Below are positions 43,441-55,338 of a DNA stretch of 64,000 nucleotides, piece by piece. Origin of the DNA: Brassica napus. Taxonomy: Eukaryota > Streptophyta > Magnoliopsida > Brassicales > Brassicaceae. The stretch is from the NCBI RefSeq assembly GCF_020379485.1, contig NW_026014659.1, positions 12,501 to 76,500 on the forward strand. Reading direction: 5' to 3'. The position numbers and the translations under genes are program-made. Below the pieces are notes generated by a model. It was not told the DNA's origin, did not search any database, and saw only the letters and a program-made list of their open reading frames with translations. The first letter of the stretch is position 1. Each line of letters begins with the position of its first letter.

Positions 43441-46400
43441 TTAATCCGAATTAGATGAATATTCTGAAGAAACCGTGTCTTCGTTGAATTCTCCTTTCTC
43501 CGACTCCGAATCTGAGAATACTTCGTTGTCACCTACACCAGTAAAATCAACAACAAGATCGATTTCGCTTCCATCAACATAAAGATCACCTATGGCACTG
43601 CTCGAGGATTGTTGCATCGCAGCCGTATCCGAAACTCCTTCCAATTTCTCCGTGGAGTTATATGGGTCACGGTGACCCAAGGGTCTTGTTTATTCCTCAC
43701 ACGAGGATACCGAATATAAGTTACTTGATCAGCTTGTGAAGCCAGAATGAACGGATCATAGTTTGCAAGACTTCTTCTGGAATGAACTGATGTTACTCCA
43801 AACTCGTCAATTCGTACACCATATCCAACGATCGGGTTGTACCAATCAGCAAAGAAGGCAACACACCTCAAATTAAGGATCCCCGGATAGTGAATCTCCA
43901 ATATCTCACGCAAAATACCATAGTAGATTACTTCGCCAGATCTAGCAGATATACCATGATTTATAGTTGGCTGCGTAGTGTTTTCGCTGAAAATCTTAAA
44001 AGCATATCCACGCGTGCAATACATCGGGTACGACACAGCAACAAATTTGGGACCAAGGGCCAACTCCTCTAACCATGGCTGAATAGGATCTCCTCTAGAC
44101 AAGAGAAACCTTACCTGCATAGTAGTCACAAATTTAAGTAATGCACCATGTACAAAAGATCAAAAATTCAGAAGTAATAGAGAATAGATTTGAAAAACTT
44201 ACATAGAATTTTAGCCAATTTACAAACTCGTTTTCTTTTAGTGCAGAAAGCATATGCACCCCTTATTTGTTCCATGTAAATCCTGCCATTGAAATCATAA
44301 TTAGTTACAAATTTATTTACAAAATAGGATTCTTAATATATCATACTAAAACATAACTACCTTTCGTATGTCATTACTTCTTCGCAGTTTGCTAAAATGT
44401 ACTTATGTAAGTGCATTTGCTCTTGTTCGGTGAGTCTTCTACTTTTTCCTTTTCCACTTAATCGACCAATTTGGGAAAATATGGTAGGCACCTCGACGGG
44501 ATAAACTGTTCTCTGCCCTCCATCATCATGTCTTGATGGTTTTCGACTTTTAGTTTGTACTTCTGGGGCAAAATAGTAAGCAGTGAACTGGGATGTTTCC
44601 TCATTGATGCTTTGTGAAACAATAGAACCCTGAACTCGGCTTAAATTTTTCACTTTCTGCTTGAAATGATACATAGAACGCTCAACCAGGTACATCCATC
44701 GATATTGAACCGGGCCCCCAAGTTCTGCTTCTCGAGCGAGATGGATTGGAAGATGCTCCATAACATCAAAAAAGGAAGGTGGAAAAATCTTCTCGAGATT
44801 GCATTGGATTATCGGAATCATTTCTTTCAAGTTTCTAATTCCATCTGCTGTTAATGATCTCGAGCACAAATCTCGAAAGAAAGCTGCTATTCCTGTAACA
44901 AAGAAAAAATTATGTTAGATATGAAAAGATACTATGTAACAGGTGAAGAAGTTATTAAATACTAAATTTACCTGCTATTGCTTCATGTACATGTTTTGGA
45001 AGAAGACCAGCGAAGCAAAATGGGAGAAGACGCTGCATCATGACATGACAATCATGACTTTTCAAACCAGAAAACTTTCCTTCTTCGCGATTAACACAGT
45101 TCCTTAGATTTGACGCATATCCATCTGGGAATTTGACGCTATCTATAATCCAGTCGAAGAACTCTTGCTTTGCAGCTGCATCTAACCGATAAATAGGCAT
45201 TGGAAGTCTTCCTCTCCCATCCACGTGAAGAGATTCCCGGGCACATATATCTGGCAAGTCTAATCTTGACTTCAGGTTGTCTTTCGTCTTTCCCTTGACA
45301 TTGAGAATGGTATTCATGATGTTGTCAAATATATTCTTCTCTATATGCATCACATCTAAATTATGCCTAAGTAGATGGTTCTCCCAATACGGCAACTTCC
45401 AAAAAATACTTTTCTTGTGCCAGTTGTGATGTTCGCCATATCCATAAACTGGATCATGCCCATTTCCCCCACATTTAGCTGTCGATTCCACACCAAAATC
45501 TCTGAGTTGAGTCAGGATAGATTTTCCATCTATTTCTGGTGGCGGACCATCAAACACCTTTTTGTTCTTAGTAAACAAAGTGGTGCTTTTTCGATACGGA
45601 TGGTCATGGGGTAGATATCGTCTATGACAATCAAACCAACATGTCTTCCTTCCATTCTTCAGTTGAAACGCATCTGTGTTATCTTGACAGTAGGGACACG
45701 CTAATCTTCCATGTGTTGTCCATCCAGATAACATTCCGTATGCGGGAAAGTCACTTATGGTCCACATAAGCACTGCACGCATTATAAAATTATGCCTAGC
45801 AGATATATCATACACTTCAAATCCTTCGGCCCATAGCATTTTCAACTCCTGAATCAATGGTTGCAAATAGAAATCAAGGGATCTTTTAGGATGTGCAGGA
45901 CCAGGAACTAGAATTGTGAGAAAGAGAAACTCTCGTTTCATGCACAATGATGGAGGTAAATTGTATGGTGTTACAATAACTGGCCAAAGAGAATATTGTC
46001 TCCCATGGCTTCCGAACGGGTTGAATCCATCCGTACTTAATCCAAGGTAAACATTTCTTCTCTCAGATGCAAAACTAGGATACACTGACTGAAAATGTTG
46101 CATCTGATGGATGAGCAATTTCTCCGTTGCTGTTGTGTTCACCATGCCATCTCATAGCATCGGCGGTATGTTTGGATTGGTATAACCTCTTTAGTCGGTC
46201 TGTTATTGGCAAGTACCACATTCTCTTATACGGGATTTTAGTCTTTCGACTTGTTTTTTGAAACCGTGGTTTGTGACAAAATCGACAACTAGTACGATCA
46301 ACATCCCTTCTCCAGTATAGCATACAGTTGTCGATGCAAACATCTATCATTTGATAGGGCAAACCCAACCCTGAAACTAAGTTTTGTATCTCATAATAGG

Positions 46401-47025
46401 TAGCTGGTGAAAGGTTATCTTCCGGCAATATATCTTTCACAAAACCAGCTATCGCATCAACACAATCTTCGCTTAAGTTATAATCTGTTTTAATAGACAT
46501 CATCCTTGTTGCAGCTGAAAGAGGTGAAATACCATCTCTACAACCATCATATAACGGTTGTTTTGCTGCATCTAACATATCATAAAATTTCTGCGCTTCA
46601 AAGTTTGGTTCCTCTACTCTATACCTATCTTTAACCATTTGAACAGTTCCTATATGTTCATCTAAGCCACCTTGTTGTTCTCCTAACCCCCCCCCCCCCC
46701 CCATGTTATTTTCTTCACTAGCACTACCGAAATTCACCATAGAATCAGTTTCACCATGCGAATACCAAACTTTATAACCCGCCATAAATCCTCTACTATA
46801 TAAGTGCTTCCATACACCACTAACTGTACCAAATCTACGATTTTGACAAATTGGACAAGGACAGTACATCTTACCCGTTTCCAAAGTCCTCGGCTGGTTT
46901 GACGCAAATGACATGAATTGTTGAAGACCTTCCGCAAATTCTTCTATCAAAAGTCCAGTAGATGGATCTTGATGATTGTGATCCATCCAAGACCTAAAAT
47001 ATTCATTAAGATTTGAGGAAGACAT
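43441..47025 (-). pseudogene. TNP2-like transposase of the CACTA
   Basis: The ATG at 47025 opens MSSSNLNEYFRSWMDHNHQD, a Transpos_assoc-type N-terminus with CPCPICQNRRFGTVSGVWKH. A poly-Gly run is encoded by a C16 tract (46687-46702). After ...GEIAHPSDA (near 46090) about 5 bp are missing and the frame shifts into HFQSVYPSFASERRNVYLGL, the start of the Transposase_21 (TNP2) domain, which runs to 44972. An intron (44893-44971, GTAAAT...TTACAG) leads to a DUF4218-type exon (LTADGIRNLKEMIPIIQCNL). DUF4216-type sequence follows (HYPGILNLRCVAFFADWYNP), with another frameshift near 43640, ending SSNSD. The family cuts and moves CACTA ends; two frameshifts make this copy inactive. Confidence 0.9.
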
Positions 47026-47089
47026 TTTGTATTGTAGAGAATTGTTTTTTAGAGATGAATCTGTGAATGAGCCAGGACCGGCGTCGTGA

Positions 47090-47400
47090 TATTTAAAGAA
47101 ACATTTCTGACCACTTTTGACCGTTTCTGACCGATTTCCAAAGGCTATAAAAACGTTGGAAATTTCTGTCCGATATCCGACGACTACGTTCGGTCGAACA
47201 TTTCCGATAGATTTTCGACAGATTTCAGACGGATAATATTTTAAATTATTTTCGTCGGAAAACGGTCGGAAATTTCTGACCGTTTTCTCTCGACTTTGTA
47301 GCCGTCGGAAAGTTCTGACCATATCATATTTCTGTTGGAAATCTGTCGGAAATTTCCAACCAAAAAAATATTGGTTGGAAGCTCGGTCAGAAAAGACTTT
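47090..47400. repeat. CACTA right subterminal repeats
   Basis: Repeated TTTCTGACCG, GGTCGGAAATTTCTGACCG and CCGTCGGAAAG motifs in both orientations lie upstream of the TNP2-like start, mirroring the left end. Confidence 0.82.
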
Positions 47401-47413
47401 CTTTCTTGTAGTG

Positions 47414-48581
47414 AAATAGACGCTGCGTCTGTCGAAGAGAGTTGCATTCCACTGTTCCGGAGGCTACCGAACGATCATCCTTTCATCAATCCTCTTGCTC
47501 CGTTCCCCGAGGACATCATTGCGGTGAGGGATCTTCTTAGGAATGGTCCCTTCTTTTGGACTTCCCTTACGCCGAAGAGGATTCGGAAGGCACTGAGGTT
47601 CGTGCATCCTGGTCCTGCCTCGGTTGCGGACGCGGGAAGCGACTCCGAACCTGACGACCAGGATCCCGTTGTAGCTCCAGCAGCTATGCCAGAGTCGAGC
47701 TCTTGGAAGGGAAAGGATATCGACCTTGGCGACATAGAATTTTTGATGGATGATTCTATGCTTCCAGGATGGGATCCGAACCTTGCTTATGGCGACGGGA
47801 GTGGCTCGAGCGAGGTCCCTATTCCGGATTTTGATGATTTCTTTGCTGGTCTGCCACCGGGTTTTGATGCTCCTCCACCTGCGAAAGAGTCGGCAAGGCC
47901 GAAAGTCATCGCGGAAGGGTCCCGAATCATCAATGGGGTATGATTTTTTCGAAAATATTTGTGATCGCCTAGGATCCTTTTATGCTTACAACGCGTTAAC
48001 TGGTTTCGCAGGGCCTCAACTTGCTTGGCTCGGCCATTGAAGCGAGCCATAGGGAGGCAATGGTCTATCGTTTTAAAGCGGAGAAAGCGGAACGAGATCT
48101 CGCTTGCGTGCAAGGCGAGATGTTGGAGCGAGAAGCGCAACTTACTCGTGATCATGCGCGGGCTGTCCGTAAGGCGGAAAGGAAAGGCAAACGAGAAATC
48201 GTCGAGGTGATGAAGACTCGTGCCTCTCAATTCCAGGATGAGTATGGGAACCTCAAGAACGCCTTTACCTCGGTGGGTGATTTTCGTGAGTGTCGCGGTT
48301 CAGTCGAAAGTCTTTGGAGGACGCAAGCCGATGACTATGTGTTCCAGGAGGAAATGAGCTTGATGAAGAGTGGCATGAACGAACGTGCCCACGCTGAGGC
48401 GCTCATCCCTTCGATCGATGAGCGGATTCAAGGGTTCTGGGATTCCATCCCGGTTTCCCCTGATACCGAGGAGGTTCCGACCGGGTTTCCTGACGGTGGC
48501 GAGGAAGTGGATCGTCCCGCGGATGCGCTCGGTGCTTCGTTGTCCGGGGACTTTGACTTTGGATTATCAGAGGTGGAGTAG
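47414..48581 (+). pseudogene. E1 antisense ORF, 3' part
   Basis: Resumes at AAATAGACGCTGC after the CACTA. The first exon ends ...EGSRIING at 47937; an intron of 74 bp (47938-48011, GTATGA...TTCGCAG) follows; the second exon (48012-48581, 190 codons with TAG) begins [20 protein letters not shown]. It is a coiled coil rich in E/K/R ([20 protein letters not shown]), ending FDFGLSEVE. Together with 31702-32347 it formed one gene antisense to gag. Apart from the CACTA and the early frameshift it is well kept. Confidence 0.8.
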
Positions 48582-49720
48582 TTATCGAAAGAAAGATGCT
48601 CGTCTTTGTATTTTATGTCTGTGGCCGAGTGTGGACGAGAGATTTGTATGGGCCTATTTTGGCCATTTTTATTGTTTATCGGGACTGGCCGTTGGTGGCT
48701 TTGAATCCCTTACCGCTTTACGGGGTTATTTATATGATGAATGTTCCGTTTCGAATTTTCCTGAATAGGGTCAAAGTAAATATGAGTTGTCGTCTCGCAT
48801 TTAATTCCGATTAGACGTTCGATCTGTTAGTTCGTTCGTGATTCTCGTAAAAAATTACCTATCTTTACGATTTTCGGGAACATCGAGATGCAAACGGAGA
48901 GACATGGTTTTAGGATCTCGTATCTTTTAAATATCATGTCTTGAGATGTTTGAGACCAGAGCGTTGGGTTTAGGGCAAGACCTAGGTTTACTTTCGGTTA
49001 AGGTTTGTGCGGTGACTAGCCGGCTATCATTTTTCCTGTTGCGATTTCTTCCTGACTCGTACCGATTTAAAGTCCGCGATAGGTTCTCGGCTTATATGAC
49101 TTGTATGGTACGAATCGAGCATCTTCTCAGAGTTAACTGGAAGCGCTGGACCAAAATTTCGGATTTTTGTAGTAGCGCGCTTTCGTCCTTGTGTTGGATG
49201 TTTTTGAAGATCAAAAGAATGATCGAATTGCGTTTGTTTAAGACGGCTGGCGTGTTCGTCGGGGCCAATCGACGAACGGGGTGTAAGGTTTTTGGTGGTC
49301 GCGTTCGGACAATTTGTTCGTATTATCTTCGAATTTTAACTTTGCGACGTCTCGCAGTTGTTTCGAAGATTATACATGTATCTTTGAATGTTTGAAAGAT
49401 GATAATTTTACGAATTTTGGGCCGGATGAGGCCGTAGACAAGAGTCTTAATGTTTCCAGGCGTGTCCTGAAAGTTTCTTGTGTTTAACTGACTCGTAAAC
49501 GTTTTTCGATAAAGCGGAGCAACGTATATTGCAGTAAAAGTTTTTGAAGTTTCTAAAAACTCGATTATAATGATGAAGATTTTTCTAAGTGGGAGTATAC
49601 GAGTATACGCACCCACTCCCCCCCCCCTTTTTAGAGAGGGGGATAGCTGAACTCGTCTTTTGATGAGCTGCCTACGTAGATCAAGCCATCTCGTAGTTCT
49701 GTTTCATGCCGTGAGTGTTT
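48582..49720. other. E1 spacer between convergent gag-protease and antisense ORF
   Basis: Homologous to 55280-56427 in E2 and, in reverse, partly to 25532-26552 in C. No ORF is supported. It contains the conserved TTAGGGCAAGACCTAGGTTT block (48960-48990) and the C-run/G-run hairpin beside GTATACGAGTATAC (about 49594-49645). Confidence 0.7.
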
Positions 49721-52075
49721 TTACTCGGCGGTAGATGTCGCGATGTCCGCCTTGACCATGTCAATCGTGGCTGGGTTAACGCTATTTTCCGGATGTTCCG
49801 GTTGAGTTGTAGCGTGGACTTCGAACTCGTGTTGAGTTTCGACGTCCGATGCGTTTGCGTCGGCAGATGATTTTAATTCGTCTTTCCTTGGGGCGTTTTT
49901 GGCCGAAGATCGATCTATCTTCGTGCGCTTGCCGTTTGCAGCTGCAGAAGTCGTGATTTGCCTTAACTTGTGCTCTGCGAGGAAGCATAGCCGCGACTGT
50001 TTTTGGCATCCCCAGATAGCCGCGACTCCGCTTGGGGTTGGGAATTTGAGACCCAGGTGGTAGGTCGACGGAACTGCCTGCATGGCGTTGAGCAATGGGG
50101 TTCCCATGATCACGTTGTAGATAGCGGGATGATCGACTACCGCGAACTCGATGATTTTCGTGATCTCCTTGGCCATGACTGGCAACTGGATCGATCCAAG
50201 AGTCATCGATACTTCGCCTGAAAAACCCGTGAGTGGTTTTGGTGTTGGAATTACTTCTCCGAGTTTGATGCTCATCTGCTTGAGAGTGTCGCGGAAGATT
50301 ACGTTGACCGTGCTTCCCGGGTCGACGAGTACCCTTCCGACTTCTAAATCTCATATGACGAGATCTATGACGAGCGGGTCGCAGTGAGGTTGATCGATGC
50401 CGCCGGCTTCTTCCTTTGTGAAGGTGATCGAGCAATTTTGGCCATCTCAGGGAGGAGACCATGTAGGCCAATTTGCACTTGACTCTGCCTTCTATTGGTA
50501 AGCCTTGATGGCCGACACAGTATCGCCGCAGTATTGTGATCCTTCGATGATCATGTTGACTCTGCAATGATTGTTATCGTTCCCCTTGTCGTCCGGCCTC
50601 CTACCGCGTTTATCTCCAGGCTGGTTTCGTTGAGGGGATTTTTCAGCGGGCGGATTCCTGTCCATCTTTGGAGGGGGATCAGAATCAAGGATGAGATCCT
50701 TGACGCTAGTTACTTCCGAGAGCTCTCCAGCGAGTAGCTTCGCGGCCAGTCTTGCTCCCAAGACTTGGCAGTTGGTCGTGGAGTGTCCTCGGGACTGGTG
50801 GAACTCGCAGAAGGTGTTTTCGTCATACCCTTGATTGCGAGTCCACGTGTTGCCCGTGGTTCGGCCTTGATCCGAATTGATCGCGTAATTATGCGCCCCT
50901 TGGAGATCTTCCACCTCGTTACGAACGTATTTGTCGTTACGAGAGTTCTTCTTTCTCCCTTTTGGATCCACGTCCTTCGAAGATGGTCTTGCCGACTTAT
51001 GTTTTTGCGATAAGACTTTAGTTTCTTCCTCGACTATGATGTAGTCCGTTGCTTTGTGGAGGGCATCCCGGATCGTTCGCGGTTTGTCGAGAGTTATCCA
51101 CTTTCTGAATTTCGAGTTGTACCAGAGCGTATTTCTCAGCGCGTCGATGGCCACTTTGTCGCTTATCCCGCTGACCCTTGACATTATCAGCTTGAACCGA
51201 CTGATAAACTCGCGGAGGGGTTCGTCTTCCCTCTGGGAGAGACTTCAGTGGTCAACATCGGAAGTTTCTCTGTCGATGAATACAGAGTATTGTTTGAGAA
51301 ATTCTGATGCGAGCTGTCGGAAACTCCCGATGGTGTTACGATGAAGGCGTGCGAACCATTCAAGTGCTGCTCCTTCCAGGCTTTCAACGAACAGGCGGAA
51401 GTAGCCGTGATCCTTTTCTCCATCTATCGTACTTTGGTACTTTGATTTTTCCCGGATCAGACACCCTCATGTCCGAAATGCGACTGGTAAAAGGGGTCTT
51501 CCGAGCTCCTTCCAGCAGTCGATCGATTTCGAGGGCAGCACTAGTAGCATGATGGATTTGAGACTTTACGGCCCTCACTTCTGCCGAAGTCTTGGTGATG
51601 TAGTCGCGAAGATCACGGATATCCGATGTCTCGTTAGTAGATTTCCGAGCCTGTCGGCGTTTACTGCGAGTGAGCTCGGTTTGCCTTTCAGCCAGCTCCT
51701 CTTGTTCGTTCCAATAGGCGATTTCTTCTTCTTCTTCCGTCATTGGTTTTTCGAATGGGGAGCCTTCCCGTGCAGATCGGCTCCTGGTCCTTCTTGGATG
51801 TCTGTCGACGTCCTCGTCGGTGTCGTTGGAGACATCGCTAGGATCCAGGTCAATGCGTTCGGCTTCATTATCCTCCGAGTCCCTTGCAGAGGGCGGAAGA
51901 CTTTCAGGGTTCCTCTTTTCGATGGGAGATTTCTCGCTAGGGTTTTGACCGGAAGGTCGTTCCCGCGCGACTCCTGATCTGTCGAGTGGGGTAGCGAAGT
52001 TGAGCCTCTTCCCGCAGATTTTGGTGGTTCCGCAGGGATGGATTGCTTGGGTCCTTGCCGTTAAGGTTTCAACCT
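49721..52075 (-). pseudogene. E1 gag-protease, degraded
   Basis: Minus strand. The gag lacks its first ~60 codons and starts at [20 protein letters not shown], fused to LTR-B at 52076 with no primer-binding site. A ~65-bp deletion near 51430 removes the stretch that in E2 reads [20 protein letters not shown]. Further frameshifts occur near 51245 and 50490, and a TGA near 50350. The gag core ([20 protein letters not shown]) and an [15 protein letters not shown] finger-like motif are readable. The protease active site reads D-P-G instead of D-T-G (near 50318). It ends at 49721 with no RT downstream. Confidence 0.85.
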
Positions 52076-53332
52076 TGTGGGAACCGAAATTCACACTGTC
52101 GATTTCCGTTTAAATAAGGAAACTAGGAAAACCCTAATTTCCCAAAGGACCTGGATATCTGTTAATTACCACACGTCAAGCAATCAGAACACGAGAATAA
52201 CAACGACAAAAATAAGAAATCGAAAAGAGAGAAAAGTAGATCTTATTCCGAATTTGCGTATGAGCGTTACAACAAGGTATAAGCCTGGGCTCGAGAGCTG
52301 TCGGCGAGATTCCTAGTTCTAGCAACCCTAAGACGGCTAAACCTAATTGAGTCGCAGCTCGAAATAACAAAAACGGAAAATTGCCTAAATTGCTCTAAGT
52401 GCTAAGTTTGCTCTGAAAAAGTCCTCCCCTGCTCCTCGCCTAGGACTCCTTATATACTAGCTCCAAGGTCGGTTTACGCTTTTACTCTTCTACCCTTAAG
52501 CCGTCATAGCATAAAAATGGAGATATTCCATTTTTCCCGATCTTCACAATTATCTTCAAAACTTCCGTATTTATCCGCGGAAACTTGACATTTATCCTTC
52601 CTCGTGGGCCAAGCGTGAACCATGCTGCGGTTCACGGGCTTTGGTTAGGAAAAATCGTAGGATGGGCCTCGAGTCGTGTTTTAGGTCCCTTTGGGCCGTC
52701 TTCCGACTCGACACGTTTACTACGAGTTTTCCGCGGTTTCTAATCCGCGAAGTTTGATCGATGAATTAGAATAGCGGGAAACATGGACTGAGCTTGCTAC
52801 GGTCTTCGGGAGATAGCATTCAAAGGTCTGACGAGAATGCAAGGATTGGTGTCGTATCGATGTTTGGAAAGGTTCAATCGCTACACAGCGACCGAACTTT
52901 GGCTCGAGCCCGGTCGCTACGTAGCGACCCAGCGAGACGAGTGCTCGGTCGCTACGTAGCGACCAAGCTTTGGCTTGAGCTCGGTCGCTACGTAGCGACC
53001 GAGCGGGACGATCGCTCGCTCGCTACGTAGGGACCGAGCTTTGGCTCGAGCTCGGTCGCTACGTAGCGACCGAGCGGGACGATCGCTCAGTCGCTACGTA
53101 GCGACCGAGCTTTGGCTCGAGCTCGGTTGCTACGTAGCGACCGGACGGCGTGTATACGTGGTGACCGAGCTTGGTTTGTTTGGTTTGAATTCGAAAGGAT
53201 ACTTTTTCGTAAAAACTTCGTATTGGTTATTTTTACGAAAATTACATCTCTTCTTTTACTATCTCTTTCGGAAATACGATCTCCGAGGATTTTCGGGTGG
53301 TAATTCCGTCGTAACCGTTTTTGACCCCAACA
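52076..53332 (-). mobile_element. E LTR-B (shared by E1 and E2)
   Basis: 1257 bp, same ends as LTR-A. The palindrome array is at 52880-53170 (about nine units). It has gag of E1 on its left without PBS, and the polypurine tract and antisense ORF of E2 on its right. One LTR thus serves both units. Confidence 0.9.
52880..53170. repeat. Palindrome array in E LTR-B
   Basis: About nine units of the GGTCGCTACGTAGCGACC palindrome with GAGCGGGACGATCGCTC and GAGCTTTGGCTCGAGCTC spacers. Confidence 0.9.
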
Positions 53333-53576
53333 GTTAGCCCCCCAGCCCGTTAGGATCATGCATCGTAGGATCCTAGCGTGTGGTTAGACATGTTTGGCAA
53401 GTTAGGCGTGATGGATGGAATTAATATCCAAAAGTCCGAGCTAGAATGGTAAATCCTTATGTCTTATAAGAAGGGAGGTAACTTGTTCCATAATTTTTTC
53501 ACTTTCTTGTCTTTCTCTAAGATCTTTCTTAAAAAAAAAAAACTTTCTATCTTTCTCTCCACCCTTTTGGAGTTCG

Positions 53577-55338
53577 TGCCTCACTCGGTGCATCCTGCCG
53601 AGAACGAGGCATGGTGGGTTGCTCATTATGGCTCGTTGACCCCTCCCAAGGAGAAGCCGTTCCCGGTCCTGGTCCATCGTGGAGTCGAGGAAGAGGATGC
53701 AAGTAGGACTACCGACGAGTTTCTCGCGATGATGCGATCGTTCTACCATATCCCGGATGCTGTGGAGTTCCGGGTTCCCCGCCGCAGGGAATGTGCTATC
53801 AGTCCCCCGGAGGATTACTTTACTTGCTATGAGGTGTTCGTAGTGCGTTGTCGCCTATGGTTCCCCATACCCCAAATTCTCGTCCGAGTGTTGGATCGTT
53901 TCGAAGTTGCGATAAGTCAGTTGACTCCCCTTGCCATTCAGCATCTTATTGGGATCCTGATCCTAAGCTACGAGCATGGCCTTTCCCTTTCCGTCGATCA
54001 TTATGAAGCGCTTTTGAGGCTTCAACTTGTCAGAGATACGGATAAGCATAGGTTGGTCCCTCGGAAATTTATGTCAGTGGTTAAGAAGTTTATTTCGAAC
54101 TTCAACTCGTGGAAGAAGTTCTTTTTCTTCGTTCGTATAGACGCTGCATTCGTCGAAGAGAGTTGCATTCCACTGTTCCGGAGGTTACCGAATGATCGTC
54201 CCTTCATCAACCCTTTTGCTCCGTTCCCCGAGGACATCATTTCGGTGAGGGATCTTCTCAGGAATGGTCCCTTCTTCTGGACTTCTTTTACGCCGAAGAG
54301 GGTTCGGAAGGCACTGAGATTCGTGCAACCCGGTCCTACTTTGGATGCGGACACGGGAAGCGACTCCGAACCTGACGACCAGAATCCCGTCGAAGCTCCA
54401 ACGGCTGTGCCGGAGTCGAGTTCTTGGAAGGGAAAAGATGTCGATCTTAGCGACATAGAGTTTTCGATGGATGACTCTATGCTTCCAGGATGGGATCCGA
54501 ACCTTGCTTACAGCGATGGGAGCGGTTCGAGCGAGGCCCCTGTTCCGGATTTCGGTGACTTCTTTGCTGGACTGCCACCGGGTTTCGATACTCCTCCTCC
54601 TACGAAAGAATCGGTGAGGCCGAGAGTCGTTGCAGAGGGATCTCGCATCATCAATGGGGTTAGTTTTTGAGGATTTCTTGGTGATTGTCCTGTGTATATA
54701 TGTTTATAACATGTCAATCGATTTTGCAGGGCCTGAGCCTGTTGGGCTCGGCCATTGAGGCGGGCCATAGAGAAGCCATGGTCTACCGCTTTAAAGCGGA
54801 GAAAGCGGAGCGGGATCTTGCTCGCGTGCAAGGCGAGATGCTGGAGCGAGAGGCGGAACTTACTCATGACCATGACCGGGCTGTTCGTAAAGCGGAGAGG
54901 AAAGGCAAAAGAGAAATCGTCGAGGTGATGAAGACTCGCGCATCTCAATTCCAGGTTGAGTATGGGAACCTCAAGAATGCCTTTACCTCGGTGGGTGACT
55001 TTCGCGAGTGCCGCGGTTCGGTCGGAAGTCTTTGGAGGACGCGAGCCGATGACTATGTGTTTGAAGAGGAAATGAGCTTGATGAAGAATGGGATGAGTGA
55101 ACGTGCCCATGCTGAGGCGCTTATCCCTCCGATTGACGAGAAGATTCAAGGGTTCTGGGATTCCATCCCGGTTTCCCCTGATACCGAGGAGGTTCCGACC
55201 GGGTTTCCCGATGGTGGCGAGGAAGTGATCGTCCCGCGGATGCGTTCGGCGCTTCGTTGTCCGGGGATTTTGACTTTGGATTATGAGGGGCGGATTAGTT
55301 ATCTTTTTATCTGTTTTCGGCCAAGTGTGGCCCTTTGA
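53577..55338 (+). pseudogene. E2 antisense ORF
   Basis: Relative to E1, about 100 bp that carry the start codon and first ~30 codons are missing; the frame begins [20 protein letters not shown] right after CCACCCTTTT (53575). Exon 1 runs to 54658 without the CACTA, giving the empty site [14 protein letters not shown] near 54136. The intron is 54659-54729 (71 bp, GT...TTGCAG). Exon 2 starts [20 protein letters not shown] and is coiled-coil. A 1-bp loss near 55226 (GAAGTGATCG against GAAGTGGATCG) changes the C-terminus. A TATA-like CTTATAAG lies at 53463-53470. Same family as the E1 gene; role unknown. Confidence 0.82.

Larger units (their letters stand above)
32348..47413 (-). mobile_element. 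CACTA (En/Spm-type) DNA transposon, interrupted by F
   Basis: The ends are CACTACAAGAAAATCAGTA at 32348 and the reverse complement of CACTACAAGAAAGAAAGTC at 47413. Flanking 3-bp positions are GTA and AAA; the empty-site paralog at 54136-54145 (TTCGTATAGACGC) shows that exactly three bases were added, though the two copies have diverged. Subterminal repeats of the CGGTCAGAAA type lie inside both ends. It encodes a TNP2-like transposase (right) and a TNPA-like protein (left), both minus strand, both broken. Own length without F is about 7.2 kb. Confidence 0.93.

Noticed and set aside
49323..49616. Minus-strand ORF that reads out of the gag end in the E spacer (also 55906-56391)
   Set aside because: It crosses the C-run hairpin and conserved non-coding blocks, differs between E1 and E2 by frame, and has no recognisable content.
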